Positions 34,463 through 42,762 of a stretch of DNA of 64,000 nucleotides are shown here, one piece after another. The DNA is taken from the NCBI RefSeq assembly GCF_016862095.1, contig NZ_BOMH01000028.1:248001-312000 (forward strand). Reading direction: 5' to 3'. The notes below the pieces were generated by a model that worked only from the letters and a program-made list of their open reading frames with translations, was not told where the DNA came from and did not search any database. The translations under genes and the position numbers were made by a program. The stretch comes from Actinoplanes cyaneus. Lineage in GTDB: Bacteria > Actinomycetota > Actinomycetes > Mycobacteriales > Micromonosporaceae. Numbering within the stretch: position 1 is the first letter of the stretch; each line of letters starts with the position of its first letter.

Positions 34463-36036
34463 TCTTCACTCCGGTGCAGCTGGGACTCTTCCAGGTCGAG
34501 CTCGCGTTGGGCGCGGACGAGCACCTCCTCGGGGATCCGCCCCTCGTTCCGGGCGATCTTGAAGACGTGCCGCTCGGCTCTGATCATCTCGCGTCGCAGA
34601 CGTCCGTACGCCGCCGAGGGGGTTTCCTGCTGCTGGCTGCCCAAACGTTCCCACGCGTTGTTGGAGCGGCTCTCCACCAGACCGCGCAGCCGGTCGACCA
34701 CCGAGGCGGGCGCGCCGTCGGCACTCTTCTCCAGCGCTTCGAGGGCGGCCCGGCTCGCCGCGTGCTGAATACCGGCCTCGGCGAGCGCGTCCTGGGTGCT
34801 GGTGTCCTCGCGCACCCCGAGCCGGCGCGCCAGCATGGGCAGCGTCGTGCCCTGCAGCAGGAGGGTGAGCACGATGATCGCGAAGGCGATGAAGACGAAC
34901 AGGTCCCGCGGGTAGTCCGGGACGCCGTTCTCGCCGGGGGCCGGCAGGGTCTGCGCGGCGGCCAGCGTGACCACGCCGCGCATCCCGGCCCAGGCGACCA
35001 CTGTCGGCACGCTGATCGGCACGCGCGGGCCCTTCGCACGGACGCGCGGGAAGAGCCGGCCCAGGTAGGTGGAGGGGTACATCCAGACGAAACGGACCGC
35101 GATCAGCAGACCGAAGACCAGTGAGGTGACGCTGATCGTGGTCGCCATGCTGGTCTCGATGTGCTCCACGACCGTGCGCAACTGCAGGCCGACCAGCAGG
35201 AACACCACACCCTCCAGGAGGAACGTGGTGAGCCTCCACACCGCGTCCATCTGCAGGCGGGAGGTGGCCGAGAGCAGGTACGGGATCCGGTGCCCCAGGT
35301 ACAGCCCGGTGATCACGACGGCCACCACGCTGGAGGCGCCCAGCTCCTCGGCGATGATCACCACGACGAACGGGGTGAGAAGCGACACAGCGTCGTCGAG
35401 CAGCGGATCATCGACCCATTTGTGCAGTTTGGCGGCGACCACCGCGGCGATCATGCCGATCACGATGCCGCCGCCCGCCTTCAGCGCGACCTGGCCGGTG
35501 ATCTCCCAGAAGCCGACCGCGGCCCCGGCCAGAGCCCCCGTCGCCACCCGCACCAGCACCAGCGCGGTGGCGTCGTTGAGCAGGCTCTCGCCCTCCAGGA
35601 TCGTCACCACGTGACGCGGCAGGCCGACCCGGCGGGCGATCGCGGTCGCCGACACCGCATCCGGCGGGGCGACGATCGCGCCCAATGCGATGCAGGCCGA
35701 CAGCGGCACCTGGGGCAGCATCCAGTGCACCGCGAACCCGATCACGAACGCGCTGAGCAGCACCAACCCGACCGCGAGGAACAGGATCGGGCGCAGCGAG
35801 TTGCGGAAGGCGGGCACCGACGTCTGCAGTGCGGCCACGTAGAGCAGCGGCGGCAGGATGCCGATCAGCACCAGCTCCGGCTCGAGGTGCGCCTCCGGGA
35901 AACCCGGCACATACGACAAACCCAGACCGGCCACCAACAGGACCAACGGCGCCACGAGCCCGACCCGGCGGGCGAGGGCCGCGCCGACAACCGAGATCGC
36001 CACGAGCACGACCGTGTCGACGATGCTGCTCTCCAT
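34459..36036 (-). CDS. Na+/H+ antiporter, CPA1 family
   Basis: A 525-residue protein with about 12 membrane helices and the CPA1 signatures LGAIVAPPDAVSATAIARRVGLP and LEGESLLNDATALVL (Asn-Asp ion-binding pair). A cytoplasmic tail of about 130 charged residues after AGMRGVVTLAAAQTLP and the last helices probably senses pH or ions. It exchanges Na+ or K+ for protons across the membrane. The downstream zinc-finger gene is translationally coupled. Confidence 0.94.
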   Translation of the reverse strand: MESSIVDTVVLVAISVVGAALARRVGLVAPLVLLVAGLGLSYVPGFPEAHLEPELVLIGILPPLLYVAALQTSVPAFRNSLRPILFLAVGLVLLSAFVIGFAVHWMLPQVPLSACIALGAIVAPPDAVSATAIARRVGLPRHVVTILEGESLLNDATALVLVRVATGALAGAAVGFWEITGQVALKAGGGIVIGMIAAVVAAKLHKWVDDPLLDDAVSLLTPFVVVIIAEELGASSVVAVVITGLYLGHRIPYLLSATSRLQMDAVWRLTTFLLEGVVFLLVGLQLRTVVEHIETSMATTISVTSLVFGLLIAVRFVWMYPSTYLGRLFPRVRAKGPRVPISVPTVVAWAGMRGVVTLAAAQTLPAPGENGVPDYPRDLFVFIAFAIIVLTLLLQGTTLPMLARRLGVREDTSTQDALAEAGIQHAASRAALEALEKSADGAPASVVDRLRGLVESRSNNAWERLGSQQQETPSAAYGRLRREMIRAERHVFKIARNEGRIPEEVLVRAQRELDLEESQLHRSEE

Positions 36037-36052
36037 GGCCGGAAAGCTTATG

Positions 36053-36643
36053 TCAGGTCGTGCTGACCACGCCGGAGCGAGCGACAGTACGGGTGTAGGT
36101 GCCGTCGACCCCCGCGCTCGTCCACCTGCCGTCGACCGAGAAAACGTACGGCGTGCCTGGCAGGAGGCCCGTCACGGTGGCGGTCATCCATCCGCAGCCG
36201 GTCGGCGTGACGGTGATCCAGCCGGGCGTCTCGGGCTGCGGGCCGTACACGAGCTTCTGGCTCACCGCGAGGATGTGGTAGTCGACCAGCGTCGGGCCGC
36301 CCGGGTTGAACCACTTCACCACGGCGCTCGTGCTGCCCGCGGTCACGTCGGCGCCGTTGATCTGGCCGCCCTTGAACGCGGTGGTCTCGCACGCGCTGCC
36401 GCCGGGCGCCGGGGTCGCCGACGGCGAGACGGTCGGCGACAGCGTCGCGGCGGCGAACGCGGCCCGCGGCGAGAAGCTGGCCGTGGGCGACGGCGAGACG
36501 CTCCCGGTATCGACCAGCAGCCAGTTCGTGCCGGACGGAGCGGGTGTGGCGGTGGCGCTCTCCGACGAGGCGCACGCCGCCAGCATCAGCGAACCGGCGA
36601 GCACGGGCAGGACGACGACGGTAGCTTTCCGAATCCCCAGCAC
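36053..36643 (-). CDS. Lipoprotein with a Ser/Pro-rich linker and fibronectin-III-like domain
   Basis: A 196-residue protein. The signal peptide ends in the lipobox LAAC (Cys about 24), so it is lipid-anchored outside the cell. A Ser/Pro/Thr linker runs to about residue 82. The C-terminal 110 residues resemble an FN3 fold (AVVKWFNPGGPTLVDYHILAVS, ATVTGLLPGTPYVFSVDGRWTSAG). No catalytic motif is seen. It lies 16 bases downstream of the antiporter stop side, read in the same direction. Role unknown, perhaps surface binding. Confidence 0.8.
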   Translation of the reverse strand: MLGIRKATVVVLPVLAGSLMLAACASSESATATPAPSGTNWLLVDTGSVSPSPTASFSPRAAFAAATLSPTVSPSATPAPGGSACETTAFKGGQINGADVTAGSTSAVVKWFNPGGPTLVDYHILAVSQKLVYGPQPETPGWITVTPTGCGWMTATVTGLLPGTPYVFSVDGRWTSAGVDGTYTRTVARSGVVSTT

Positions 36644-36689
36644 GTCAAACAGATTCGGGCGGACCGCGCCGCGGCTTAGGCGGGGTTCG

Positions 36690-37370
36690 TCATCGCCGGA
36701 CGACGAACCCTCCCCAGCCGTTCCGGAAATGCTCCTGCGAGCGCTTGGCCAGGCTCTTCGTCGCCGCGGAGTTGACCCACGTGCCGAGAATCACCCCGGC
36801 TCCCGGTACGACCTTGGCGAACACCTTCCGGCCGGCCCGCACCCCGGCCATCCGGGCCAGTCGCAGGCTGAGCTTGAGCACGGTGCCGCCCTGGCCGTCG
36901 GAGAAGAGCCGCCCGGCCCGTTCGCGACCGGCCGCCACGCCCAGCGCCGTCCGGGCGGTCGCCGCGACCTTGTGCACCCCTTGCAGGACGAGCAGGTCGG
37001 TGGCGCGTTCCGTGGCGGCCGGGTCGACGCCGTACGCCGCGGCCAGGTGCAGCACCATCCGGGCCTGCGTCCAGGCGAGCACGCCGACGTCGGCGACGGC
37101 GCCGGGCAGGCCGGCCACGCCGGAGAGCGCGCCGGAGAGGCGGGCCAGCGTGGTGAAGCGCTTGACGGCGAGCGCGGCCAGCTCGTCCGGGGTGAGGCCG
37201 GGGCGTTCCGCGCGGGTCCGGGCGGCCCACTCGGCGGCCTCCGGGCCGAGGCGGCGGACCGCTTCCAGCGCGAGGTGTTCGGGGGCGTACTGCGGATCGG
37301 CCTTCATCCGTGACCAGAGTGAGTCCGGAGGGGCGGTGCCGTCGGTTTCCAGGTGCAGTCTCAAGATCAC
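36690..37370 (-). CDS. EcsC-like protein of unknown function
   Basis: A 226-residue protein rich in Ala and Arg with several amphipathic helices and weak hydrophobic stretches (GALSGVAGLPGAVADVGVLAW, VVPGAGVILGTWVNS), consistent with the EcsC family of proteins peripheral to membranes. No catalytic motif is known for the family. The GTG start at 37370 has AGGAG upstream. It is divergent from the PAC2 gene over a 230-base region in which I see no other gene. Confidence 0.65.
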   Translation of the reverse strand: MILRLHLETDGTAPPDSLWSRMKADPQYAPEHLALEAVRRLGPEAAEWAARTRAERPGLTPDELAALAVKRFTTLARLSGALSGVAGLPGAVADVGVLAWTQARMVLHLAAAYGVDPAATERATDLLVLQGVHKVAATARTALGVAAGRERAGRLFSDGQGGTVLKLSLRLARMAGVRAGRKVFAKVVPGAGVILGTWVNSAATKSLAKRSQEHFRNGWGGFVVRR

Positions 37371-37600
37371 TCCCAGGGGGCTCCTACCCCCATAGTGGGA
37401 GGGGCACGCACATCGGTTGCCCGGGTGTGCGAACTTCTCGTGTTCACCATCACAGAGTGGTGCCGCTCATCTCGTACGTCATGATTTGCAGTGAGTCTGT
37501 GTTCGGATTGGCTCTGTGCGGCCGGAATGAACGTCCCGGCCCGGCTGTTACCGCCGGAAAGCCCGCGTGAGCGGGTGATCTCTTCGAGGAGGACCGCAGC

Positions 37601-38506
37601 GTGCTCGACCCACACGGGCTCTACGAGGTGGCCGGGGAACTGCCCGAACTGGACAGCCCGGTGCTGATCCAGGCGCTCACCGGGTTCGTCGACGCGGGCA
37701 GCGCGATCCAGCTCGCCCGCGAGAACCTGCTGGAGAACCTGGAGAGCGAGGTCGTCGCGACCTTCGACCTCGACCAGCTTCTCGACTACCGCTCCCGCCG
37801 CCCACCGATGATCTTCGTGGCCGACCACTTCGAGAGCTACGAGGACCCGGTGCTCGCCCTGCACCTGGTCCGTGACCAGCTCGGCACCCCGTTCCTGCTG
37901 CTCGCCGGCCCGGAGCCCGACCTGCAGTGGGAACGTTTCATCGCGGCGGTGACCCAGCTCATCGAACGGCTCGGCGTCAAGGTCACCATCGGGCTCAACG
38001 CGATCCCGATGGCCGTCCCGCACACCCGGCCGGCCGGGCTCACCGCGCACGCCACCGACAAGAGCCTGCTCGGCGAGCACGAGTCGTGGCTGCAGCGGGT
38101 GCAGGTGCCGGCCAGCGTCGGGAATCTGCTGGAGTTCCGGCTCGGGCGCAGCGGGCACGACGCGCTCGGCTATGCCGCGCACGTCCCGCACTACCTGGCG
38201 CAGACCGGCTATCCGGCCGCCTCCGAGCTGCTGCTCGACTCCGTCTCCGGGAACACCGGGCTGGCGCTGCCGACCGGGAAACTGCGGGAGGCGGCGAAGC
38301 TGGTCCGCGAAGAGGTGGACAAGCAGATCGCCGACGACGAGCAGGCCGGGCGGCTCGTGGCCTCGCTGGAGGCGCAGTACGACGCGTTCCTGCGCGGGCG
38401 GGCGAACAGTCTGCTGGTCGACGGGGACTCGTCGCTGCCGACGGCTGAGGAGCTGGGCGCCGAGCTGGAGCGGTTCCTGGCCGAGCAGACGCGGGATGAG
38501 AACTGA
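37601..38506 (+). CDS. PAC2-family protein (proteasome assembly chaperone-like)
   Basis: A 301-residue protein matching the actinobacterial PAC2 family: an N-terminal core with LDSPVLIQALTGFVDAGSA, FDLDQLLDYRSRRPPM, LLLAGPEPDLQWERF and TIGLNAIPMAVPHTRP, then VPHYLAQTGYPAASELLLDSVSG and a helical C-terminal third. Eukaryotic PAC2 helps assemble proteasomes. Actinobacteria have proteasomes, but the role of these homologues is not settled. GTG start with AGGAGG eight bases upstream. Confidence 0.92.
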   Translation: MLDPHGLYEVAGELPELDSPVLIQALTGFVDAGSAIQLARENLLENLESEVVATFDLDQLLDYRSRRPPMIFVADHFESYEDPVLALHLVRDQLGTPFLLLAGPEPDLQWERFIAAVTQLIERLGVKVTIGLNAIPMAVPHTRPAGLTAHATDKSLLGEHESWLQRVQVPASVGNLLEFRLGRSGHDALGYAAHVPHYLAQTGYPAASELLLDSVSGNTGLALPTGKLREAAKLVREEVDKQIADDEQAGRLVASLEAQYDAFLRGRANSLLVDGDSSLPTAEELGAELERFLAEQTRDEN

Positions 38507-38540
38507 GCTGGGCCTGATGGCCTCGCTTCGCTCGGCGGGC

Positions 38541-38632
38541 ATTTCGCCCCTTGAGGTCGTTGCCGAGAGTGCCCGAAAACTACTGCGCTTCGCTAGTTGT
38601 TTTCGGGCGCTCTCGGCAACGACGGGCGAAAT
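38541..38632. terminator. Large two-tier palindrome between convergent genes
   Basis: The inner stem pairs 38556-38569 with 38610-38623 (14 bp), then one G-T wobble, then 38571-38580 with 38599-38608 (10 bp), around an 18-base loop. An outer 9-bp stem pairs ATTTCGCCC (38541) with GGGCGAAAT (38624), with a six-base bulge on one side. It lies between the convergent PAC2 and esterase genes, so a bidirectional terminator is likely. It is longer than needed and may instead be a mobile palindromic repeat. Confidence 0.6.
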
Positions 38633-38698
38633 GCGCCGGGGTTGAGGTCGGAGCGCTGGGGCTGAGGTCGGAGCGTTCCTCACCCGGCCGGGCCGGAG

Positions 38699-39460
38699 TC
38701 AGGGCTCCCTCTTGGTGAGCATCCAGTCGAGGACGGCGGGGAGCTGCGCGTCCCAGTAGGGCCACTCGTGGCCGCCCGGGCCGAACTCGCTGTCCAGCTC
38801 CACGCCGCTGGCCTTGCAGGCGGCGACGAACCGGCGGTTCTGCGTGAGCAGGTGGTCCTCGGTGCCGCAGCGCAGCATCAGCCGTGGCAGCCGGTGCGGA
38901 TCACCCTCCCGCAGCAGGTGCAGCAGGTCCTCGTCGCTCCCGGCCACGACCCGGTCGGCGAACACGCGCCCGACCAGCGCCCGCATGTGCGGCCTCGGAT
39001 CATGTTCCTGGATGTACGCGAGGTCGAGCGCCCCCGAGAGGGTAGCCGCGGCCGCGAACCGCTCCGGCTCACGCAACGCCCACTTCATCGCCCCGTACCC
39101 ACCCATGGACAGGCCCGCGACGTACGTGTCCTCGCGCCGCCCGGAGATCCGGAAGAACTGCTTCGCCTTCTCCGGCAGCTCGGCGGAGAGGAAGTCCCAG
39201 AAGCGCATCCCGTACGCCTCGTTCGCATAGAAGCTGCGGTGCACCTGAGGCATGATCACGGCGAGCCCGTGGCCGGCGGCATACCGCTCGACCGAGGTGA
39301 ACCTGCTCCACGCCGAATGGTCGTCGGTCAGCCCGTGCAGCAGGTAGAGCACCGGTGGCGGCGCCTCACCGTCGGCGTCGGGGAGTATCACGGTCATCGA
39401 GGTGCGAAGTTCCAGCGCCTCGGAGTCGAAGTCACACCGGATCAGAGCCACACGGCTCAT
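38699..39460 (-). CDS. Alpha/beta-hydrolase esterase (tributyrin esterase / esterase D-like)
   Basis: A 253-residue protein with oxyanion region LYLLHGLTDDHSAW, nucleophile elbow GLSMGGYGAMKWAL (Ser), a probable acid residue in LRCGTEDHLLTQNR and catalytic His in GPGGHEWPYWD. It has no signal peptide, so it is likely cytoplasmic and acts on short-chain or carbohydrate acetyl esters. ATG at 39460 begins the conserved MSRVALIRCDFDS. It is followed, in gene order, only by the palindrome at 38541. Confidence 0.9.
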   Translation of the reverse strand: MSRVALIRCDFDSEALELRTSMTVILPDADGEAPPPVLYLLHGLTDDHSAWSRFTSVERYAAGHGLAVIMPQVHRSFYANEAYGMRFWDFLSAELPEKAKQFFRISGRREDTYVAGLSMGGYGAMKWALREPERFAAAATLSGALDLAYIQEHDPRPHMRALVGRVFADRVVAGSDEDLLHLLREGDPHRLPRLMLRCGTEDHLLTQNRRFVAACKASGVELDSEFGPGGHEWPYWDAQLPAVLDWMLTKREP

Positions 39461-39577
39461 TCTGTGCCATCCCCCGCGCCGGACCGCCCTCCTGTCCCAC
39501 CTCGTGGCGCCGGCTCCCGCCGACCGGTCGGGCACCTTCCCGCCGACCGACCGGCCGGCGGGAACGGCAGGCTTTGA

Positions 39578-39928
39578 TCAGGCCGCCGGCATCGGGAAGA
39601 AACCGGTGATGTCGGTCAGCCTCTGCTCGGCGTCGTGGGCGGCGTGACTGATGCCGTTCTGGACCGCGACGTCATCCGGGTCGCGCATCTCCCAGTGAGC
39701 CAGCGAGCGATCGTGGTGCGCGTCGACCGCGACGATGGCGAACCGGAGCCCGGGCATCGCCTGGCCGAAGTCGTGCATGTAACCGGCCAGCTCGTCGCGG
39801 CCGCGCACCTCGATGCCCGGGTCCCGGTAGGCGACCTCCGGGCTGACGTGACGCTCCAGCAAGGTCCGGCGCTCGGCGGCGGGAGCCGTCCACGCGGCGG
39901 CGTAGGCGTGCCAGATGTCGGTGTTCAT
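39578..39928 (-). CDS. NTF2-like / SnoaL-like protein
   Basis: A 116-residue cone-shaped-fold protein: WHAYAAAWTAPAAERRTLLERHVSPEVAYRDP in outline, RGRDELAGYMHDFGQAMPGLRF, SLAHWEMRDPD. Members bind or transform small polyketide-like or steroid molecules, and many are of unknown activity. It is the gene most likely controlled by the TetR regulator, whose stop overlaps its start (ATGA), suggesting the pair responds to a small ligand. Confidence 0.85.
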   Translation of the reverse strand: MNTDIWHAYAAAWTAPAAERRTLLERHVSPEVAYRDPGIEVRGRDELAGYMHDFGQAMPGLRFAIVAVDAHHDRSLAHWEMRDPDDVAVQNGISHAAHDAEQRLTDITGFFPMPAA

Positions 39929-40533
39929 GAATCGCTCTTTTCGTGGATATGGGTGCTGAGGAGGGCGGGCAGGGCGTGGGTGACGATGCCGGCGAGCTTG
40001 GCGGGCGCCGTGCCGAATCGCACCAGCACGAGCACCCCCTGATAGAGGGCCAGCAGCTCACCGGCGAGCTGGCCGGCCGGGGTGTCCGCGGCGAGCTCGC
40101 CGGCGGCGACGGCTCGCTCCAGCACGCGCCGGAACCCGGCTTCGATCAGCTCCAGACCCGCGGTCACCCCGTCCCGGCCGACGCCGGCCAGCGCGGGCGC
40201 CTCGACCGCGGTGTTGGTCAGCAGGCAACCCGGGTTGGCCTCCTCGTCACCGTCGAAGGTGGAGAGGAAGTACGCGTGCAGGCCCCGCAGTGGTGGGTCG
40301 GTCTCGTCGAGATGGGTCCGCACCCGCTCCGCGGCGACCTGCTCGTTGTAGGCCGCCAGCGCCGCGGTGAACAGGCCTTCCTTGTTGCCGTACGCCTTGT
40401 AGATGCTGCCCGGGTGCAGGCCGGACGCCTCCTCCAGGTCCCGCACCGAGGTGTGGGCGAAGCCCTTGCGGCGGAACACTGCCATCACCGTGCGCAGGAG
40501 CTCCGGTTCGGTCCACGTCGCTTTGCGGCCCAC
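39925..40533 (-). CDS. TetR-family transcriptional regulator
   Basis: A 202-residue regulator with the N-terminal HTH VMAVFRRKGFAHTSVRDLEEASGLHPGSIYKAYGNKEGLF and a C-terminal domain of TetR_C type (TNTAVE, LLALYQGVLVLVRFG). GTG at 40533 is the likely start. A clean palindrome lies ten bases upstream at 40544, so it probably represses itself and the coupled NTF2-like gene. Confidence 0.93.
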   Translation of the reverse strand: MGRKATWTEPELLRTVMAVFRRKGFAHTSVRDLEEASGLHPGSIYKAYGNKEGLFTAALAAYNEQVAAERVRTHLDETDPPLRGLHAYFLSTFDGDEEANPGCLLTNTAVEAPALAGVGRDGVTAGLELIEAGFRRVLERAVAAGELAADTPAGQLAGELLALYQGVLVLVRFGTAPAKLAGIVTHALPALLSTHIHEKSDS

Positions 40534-40543
40534 GCCGACCCCC

Positions 40544-40567
40544 TTTGTTGAACAGATACTCAACAAA
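40544..40567. promoter_or_regulatory. Probable TetR operator
   Basis: TTTGTTGA and TCAACAAA are exact inverted arms separated by ACAGATAC, ten bases before the regulator's GTG. It is AT-rich in a GC-rich region, and its size and place are typical of an autoregulatory TetR-family operator. Confidence 0.75.
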
Positions 40568-40623
40568 ACCTAGAGGACGCCTCCGTACGCCGTCAACCCG
40601 GCCGCCCGTCGATGCCTCGGCGG

Positions 40624-40652
40624 TTGGGAATGTCGCACCCGTCGATTAGAAT
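40624..40652 (+). promoter_or_regulatory. Sigma-70-type promoter for the gene at 40743
   Basis: TTGGGA, 17 bases, TAGAAT. This predicts a start of transcription near 40659 and a leader of about 85 bases ahead of the GTG at 40743. Confidence 0.45.
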
Positions 40653-40742
40653 GTATGTACGAAAGAGGGGCCCTGAGCTGCTGATCTTCGGCGGGTTTAG
40701 AACGCCTGTTCGAAGCCGTGCGGCGCGAGTGAGGAGACCGAC

Positions 40743-41414
40743 GTGACCACGTCCACCCTGTCCACGATCTCGACCAACCCCGTGCCCGTGATCCCGCCGT
40801 ATGCCACGATGCTCGGCTTCACCCGGTACGTCTCCCGCACCGGTCCCGCGAAGGCCACGTTCGTCGGCGGGCTGCGCAAGCAGCGTGAGCGGCGCCGCGG
40901 GTTCAACCCGCACAGCCAGCTGGTGAAGGCGTTGAAGGCCGACATCGCGTTCCGCACCGGTGGCACCTATCTGACCGGCGTCGTCGACCTCGTGAAGGAC
41001 CGGTGGAAGCCGCTCTACGAGTCGCTGCGCGCCGGCGCCCGCACCTACCTGGCATCCCTCGGTGACCCCGAGCGGATCACGCTGATCCAGACCCGTGACG
41101 CGCTGGCCAGCGTCGGCCCGCTCGCCGTGAAGATCAACCCGCACTTCGGCCTGCGCTTCGAGGACGGGCATCGCGAGGCGGTCCGGATCCACTTCGACGA
41201 GGAGCCGCCCAGCCCGGAGCTGGTCACCGCGATGCTGCACCTGATGGCCCGCCACATGGATCAGATCCTGCCGGACGCCGACCCCGTCCTGGTCGACCTG
41301 CGGCGCGGGGTGACCCACCGGCTGAGCCCGGCCGCGCGGCCTGCCGATGTCGAGAGCTGGCTGGCCGGGGAGGCGGCCGCGTTCACGGCGATGTGGTCCG
41401 CCACCGCCGCCTGA
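40743..41414 (+). CDS. Conserved hypothetical protein
   Basis: A 223-residue protein of no family I recognise. It has a short Thr/Ser-rich N-terminus, a basic segment (GLRKQRERRRGFNPHSQ), then a mixed alpha/beta region (TYLTGVVDLVKDRWKPLYE, LAVKINPHFGLRFEDGHREAVRIHFDEE) ending in a helical tail. There is no signal peptide or membrane helix. GTG start with GAGGAG six bases upstream. It stands alone with its own promoter and a downstream terminator hairpin at 41437. Confidence 0.75.
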   Translation: MTTSTLSTISTNPVPVIPPYATMLGFTRYVSRTGPAKATFVGGLRKQRERRRGFNPHSQLVKALKADIAFRTGGTYLTGVVDLVKDRWKPLYESLRAGARTYLASLGDPERITLIQTRDALASVGPLAVKINPHFGLRFEDGHREAVRIHFDEEPPSPELVTAMLHLMARHMDQILPDADPVLVDLRRGVTHRLSPAARPADVESWLAGEAAAFTAMWSATAA

Positions 41415-41436
41415 GCCGACCACACCACGGTTCCGT

Positions 41437-41464
41437 TCCCCGGCGCGCCGCCTCGCGCCGGGGA
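41437..41464 (+). terminator. Intrinsic-type hairpin
   Basis: An exact 11-bp stem, TCCCCGGCGCG with CGCGCCGGGGA, around CCGCCT, 23 bases after the stop of the hypothetical gene. It has no T-tract. It separates that gene from the promoter of the next transcription unit. Confidence 0.65.
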
Positions 41465-41488
41465 CGGCCCGTCCCCGCCGGCGAGCCG

Positions 41489-41516
41489 TTGACCTGGGCC
41501 GCCGGTCGGCTAGGGT
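41489..41516 (+). promoter_or_regulatory. Promoter producing a probable leaderless transcript
   Basis: TTGACC, 16 bases, TAGGGT. The -10 box ends seven bases before the GTG at 41524, so transcription should begin at or beside that codon. Confidence 0.5.
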
Positions 41517-41523
41517 GTGCGGC

Positions 41524-41565
41524 GTGAGTCCGTTCCCCGGCGTTCTTCCGCCGCCCCGCGTCTGA
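41524..41565 (+). CDS. Short proline-rich leader peptide MSPFPGVLPPPRV
   Basis: A 13-codon frame starts at the predicted transcription start and ends in the loop of a perfect 8-bp hairpin (41552-41573). It contains the run Pro-Pro-Pro-Arg-Val, which would slow a ribosome exactly over the hairpin's left arm. It lies 102 bases ahead of the EamA transporter gene. Size, place and composition suggest a regulatory leader rather than a functional protein. This is inference from architecture; conservation was not tested. Confidence 0.5.
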   Translation: MSPFPGVLPPPRV

Positions 41566-41573
41566 GCGGGGCG
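41552..41573 (+). terminator. Candidate attenuator hairpin overlapping the leader peptide
   Basis: CGCCCCGC and GCGGGGCG are exact arms around GTCTGA, with the leader's TGA stop inside the loop. Further down, 41583-41589 pairs with 41600-41606. Also CACGC and GCGTG enclose GGA just before the transporter ATG, hiding part of its ribosome site. The leader start GTGAGTCCG can also pair with 41640-41652. These are alternative structures of the kind used in attenuation. Confidence 0.45.
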
Positions 41574-41667
41574 TGAGCCGCGCCGCCCGAGCCACCGGCC
41601 GGGCGGTTGATCCGTGCTGCGTTCCGCTGCCGATCCTTCCGGACCGACTCACTCACGCGGAGCGTGC

Positions 41668-42603
41668 ATGTCCTCGTCCTCCTCGCCCAGCGCCAGGCTG
41701 AGCCTTCTCCAACTGTCCGTCGCCGGGGTGCTGTGGGGCACCGCCGGCGTCGTCGTCCAGGTCGTCGCCGGCCGCACCGGCCTCGGCGCCGTGGCGATCG
41801 GGTTCTACCGGCTGCTCTTCGCGGCCGGCATCATGCTGATCATCGGGCTGCCGGCGCGCCGCCGGATCTGGGCCGCGGTCCGGTCCGCGCCGGTCGCGGT
41901 CGTCGCCGCCGGGGCCGGGCTCGCGGCGTACCAGGCCCTGTACTTCATCGCGGTGCGCCTCACCGGCGTCAGCATCGCCACCGTCGTGAGCCTCGGCCTC
42001 GCCCCGGTCCTGCTCAGCGTCTGGGAGACCATCCGCACCCGGCAGCGACCGGGGAACGCCGAGCTCGCCGCGTCGGCAGCCGCCGTCCTCGGCCTCATCC
42101 TGATCTCCACGGTCACCGGCGACGGCGCGACCGCCACCGGGCTCGGGCTGCTCGCGGCGGTCGCCTCCGGAACGGTCTACGCCGCGTCGACCGCTCTGAG
42201 CCGGCAGACCACCCAGGGCGTGCCACCGCTGATCCTGACGACGCTGTCCTGCACGATCGGCGCGATCACCCTGGCGCCGATCGCCGTGGCGCAGGGTGTG
42301 GCGTTCACTCCGAGCCTCCGGCCGATCCTCCTGCTCGCGTACCTGGGGGTGGTCACGACGGCCCTGGCGTACGCCTGCTTCTACACCGGTCTGCGCCACA
42401 CCACCGGGAGCGTCGCCGTGGTGGTCACGCTGCTCGAACCGCTCACCGCCGCACTGCTCGCGGTCGTGCTGCTCGGCGAGCCGCTCGCCCTGCCCACGAT
42501 CGTCGGCGGCTTGCTGCTGCTCGGCGCCGTGACGACGCTGTACCTGGGCGCCGGCCGGCCCGCTTCGCCGCAGCCCCAGGAGGAGGCCGCCACCCGAACG
42601 TGA
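41668..42603 (+). CDS. EamA-family (DMT superfamily) transporter
   Basis: A 311-residue protein with ten membrane helices in two EamA repeats (LSVAGVLWGTAGVVVQVVAG, then VASGTVYAASTALSRQTTQ and TTALAYACFYTGLRHTTGSVAVVVTLLEPLTAALLAVVLLGE in outline). The family mostly exports amino acids or related metabolites. ATG at 41668 has GGAG five bases upstream; an in-frame ATG-like start at 41614 is less likely. It is preceded by a leader peptide and hairpins that probably control its expression. Confidence 0.92.
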   Translation: MSSSSSPSARLSLLQLSVAGVLWGTAGVVVQVVAGRTGLGAVAIGFYRLLFAAGIMLIIGLPARRRIWAAVRSAPVAVVAAGAGLAAYQALYFIAVRLTGVSIATVVSLGLAPVLLSVWETIRTRQRPGNAELAASAAAVLGLILISTVTGDGATATGLGLLAAVASGTVYAASTALSRQTTQGVPPLILTTLSCTIGAITLAPIAVAQGVAFTPSLRPILLLAYLGVVTTALAYACFYTGLRHTTGSVAVVVTLLEPLTAALLAVVLLGEPLALPTIVGGLLLLGAVTTLYLGAGRPASPQPQEEAATRT

Positions 42604-42653
42604 GCCGACGCCAGGCCCGCCCTGATCACCGGGCTGCCGCCGTCACGGTCCTG

Positions 42654-42703
42654 GCTGGCACTCACGGTGGTTATTCGGGACGAATACCACCGTGAGTGCC
42701 AGC
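42654..42703. repeat. Palindromic element, family copy 1
   Basis: The arms GCTGGCACTCACGGTGGT and ACCACCGTGAGTGCCAGC are exact complements. An inner ATTCG-GGA-CGAAT follows after one unpaired T. It lies between convergent genes (EamA and the histidine kinase). The outer arm differs in sequence from the other three copies, but the centre (TTAT, then GGGACGAATA or similar) is shared. Confidence 0.8.
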
Positions 42704-42762
42704 TGGCGGGGTGAGCGCGCAGCTGGCTGGGGCACCGCGGAGGCCGCGGGCGGGACGGGCGG

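Noticed and set aside
40651..40746. A 31-codon frame ending in an overlap with the GTG of the hypothetical gene at 40743.
   Set aside because: Its ATG lies on or before the predicted transcription start, overlapping the -10 box, so it is unlikely to be translated.
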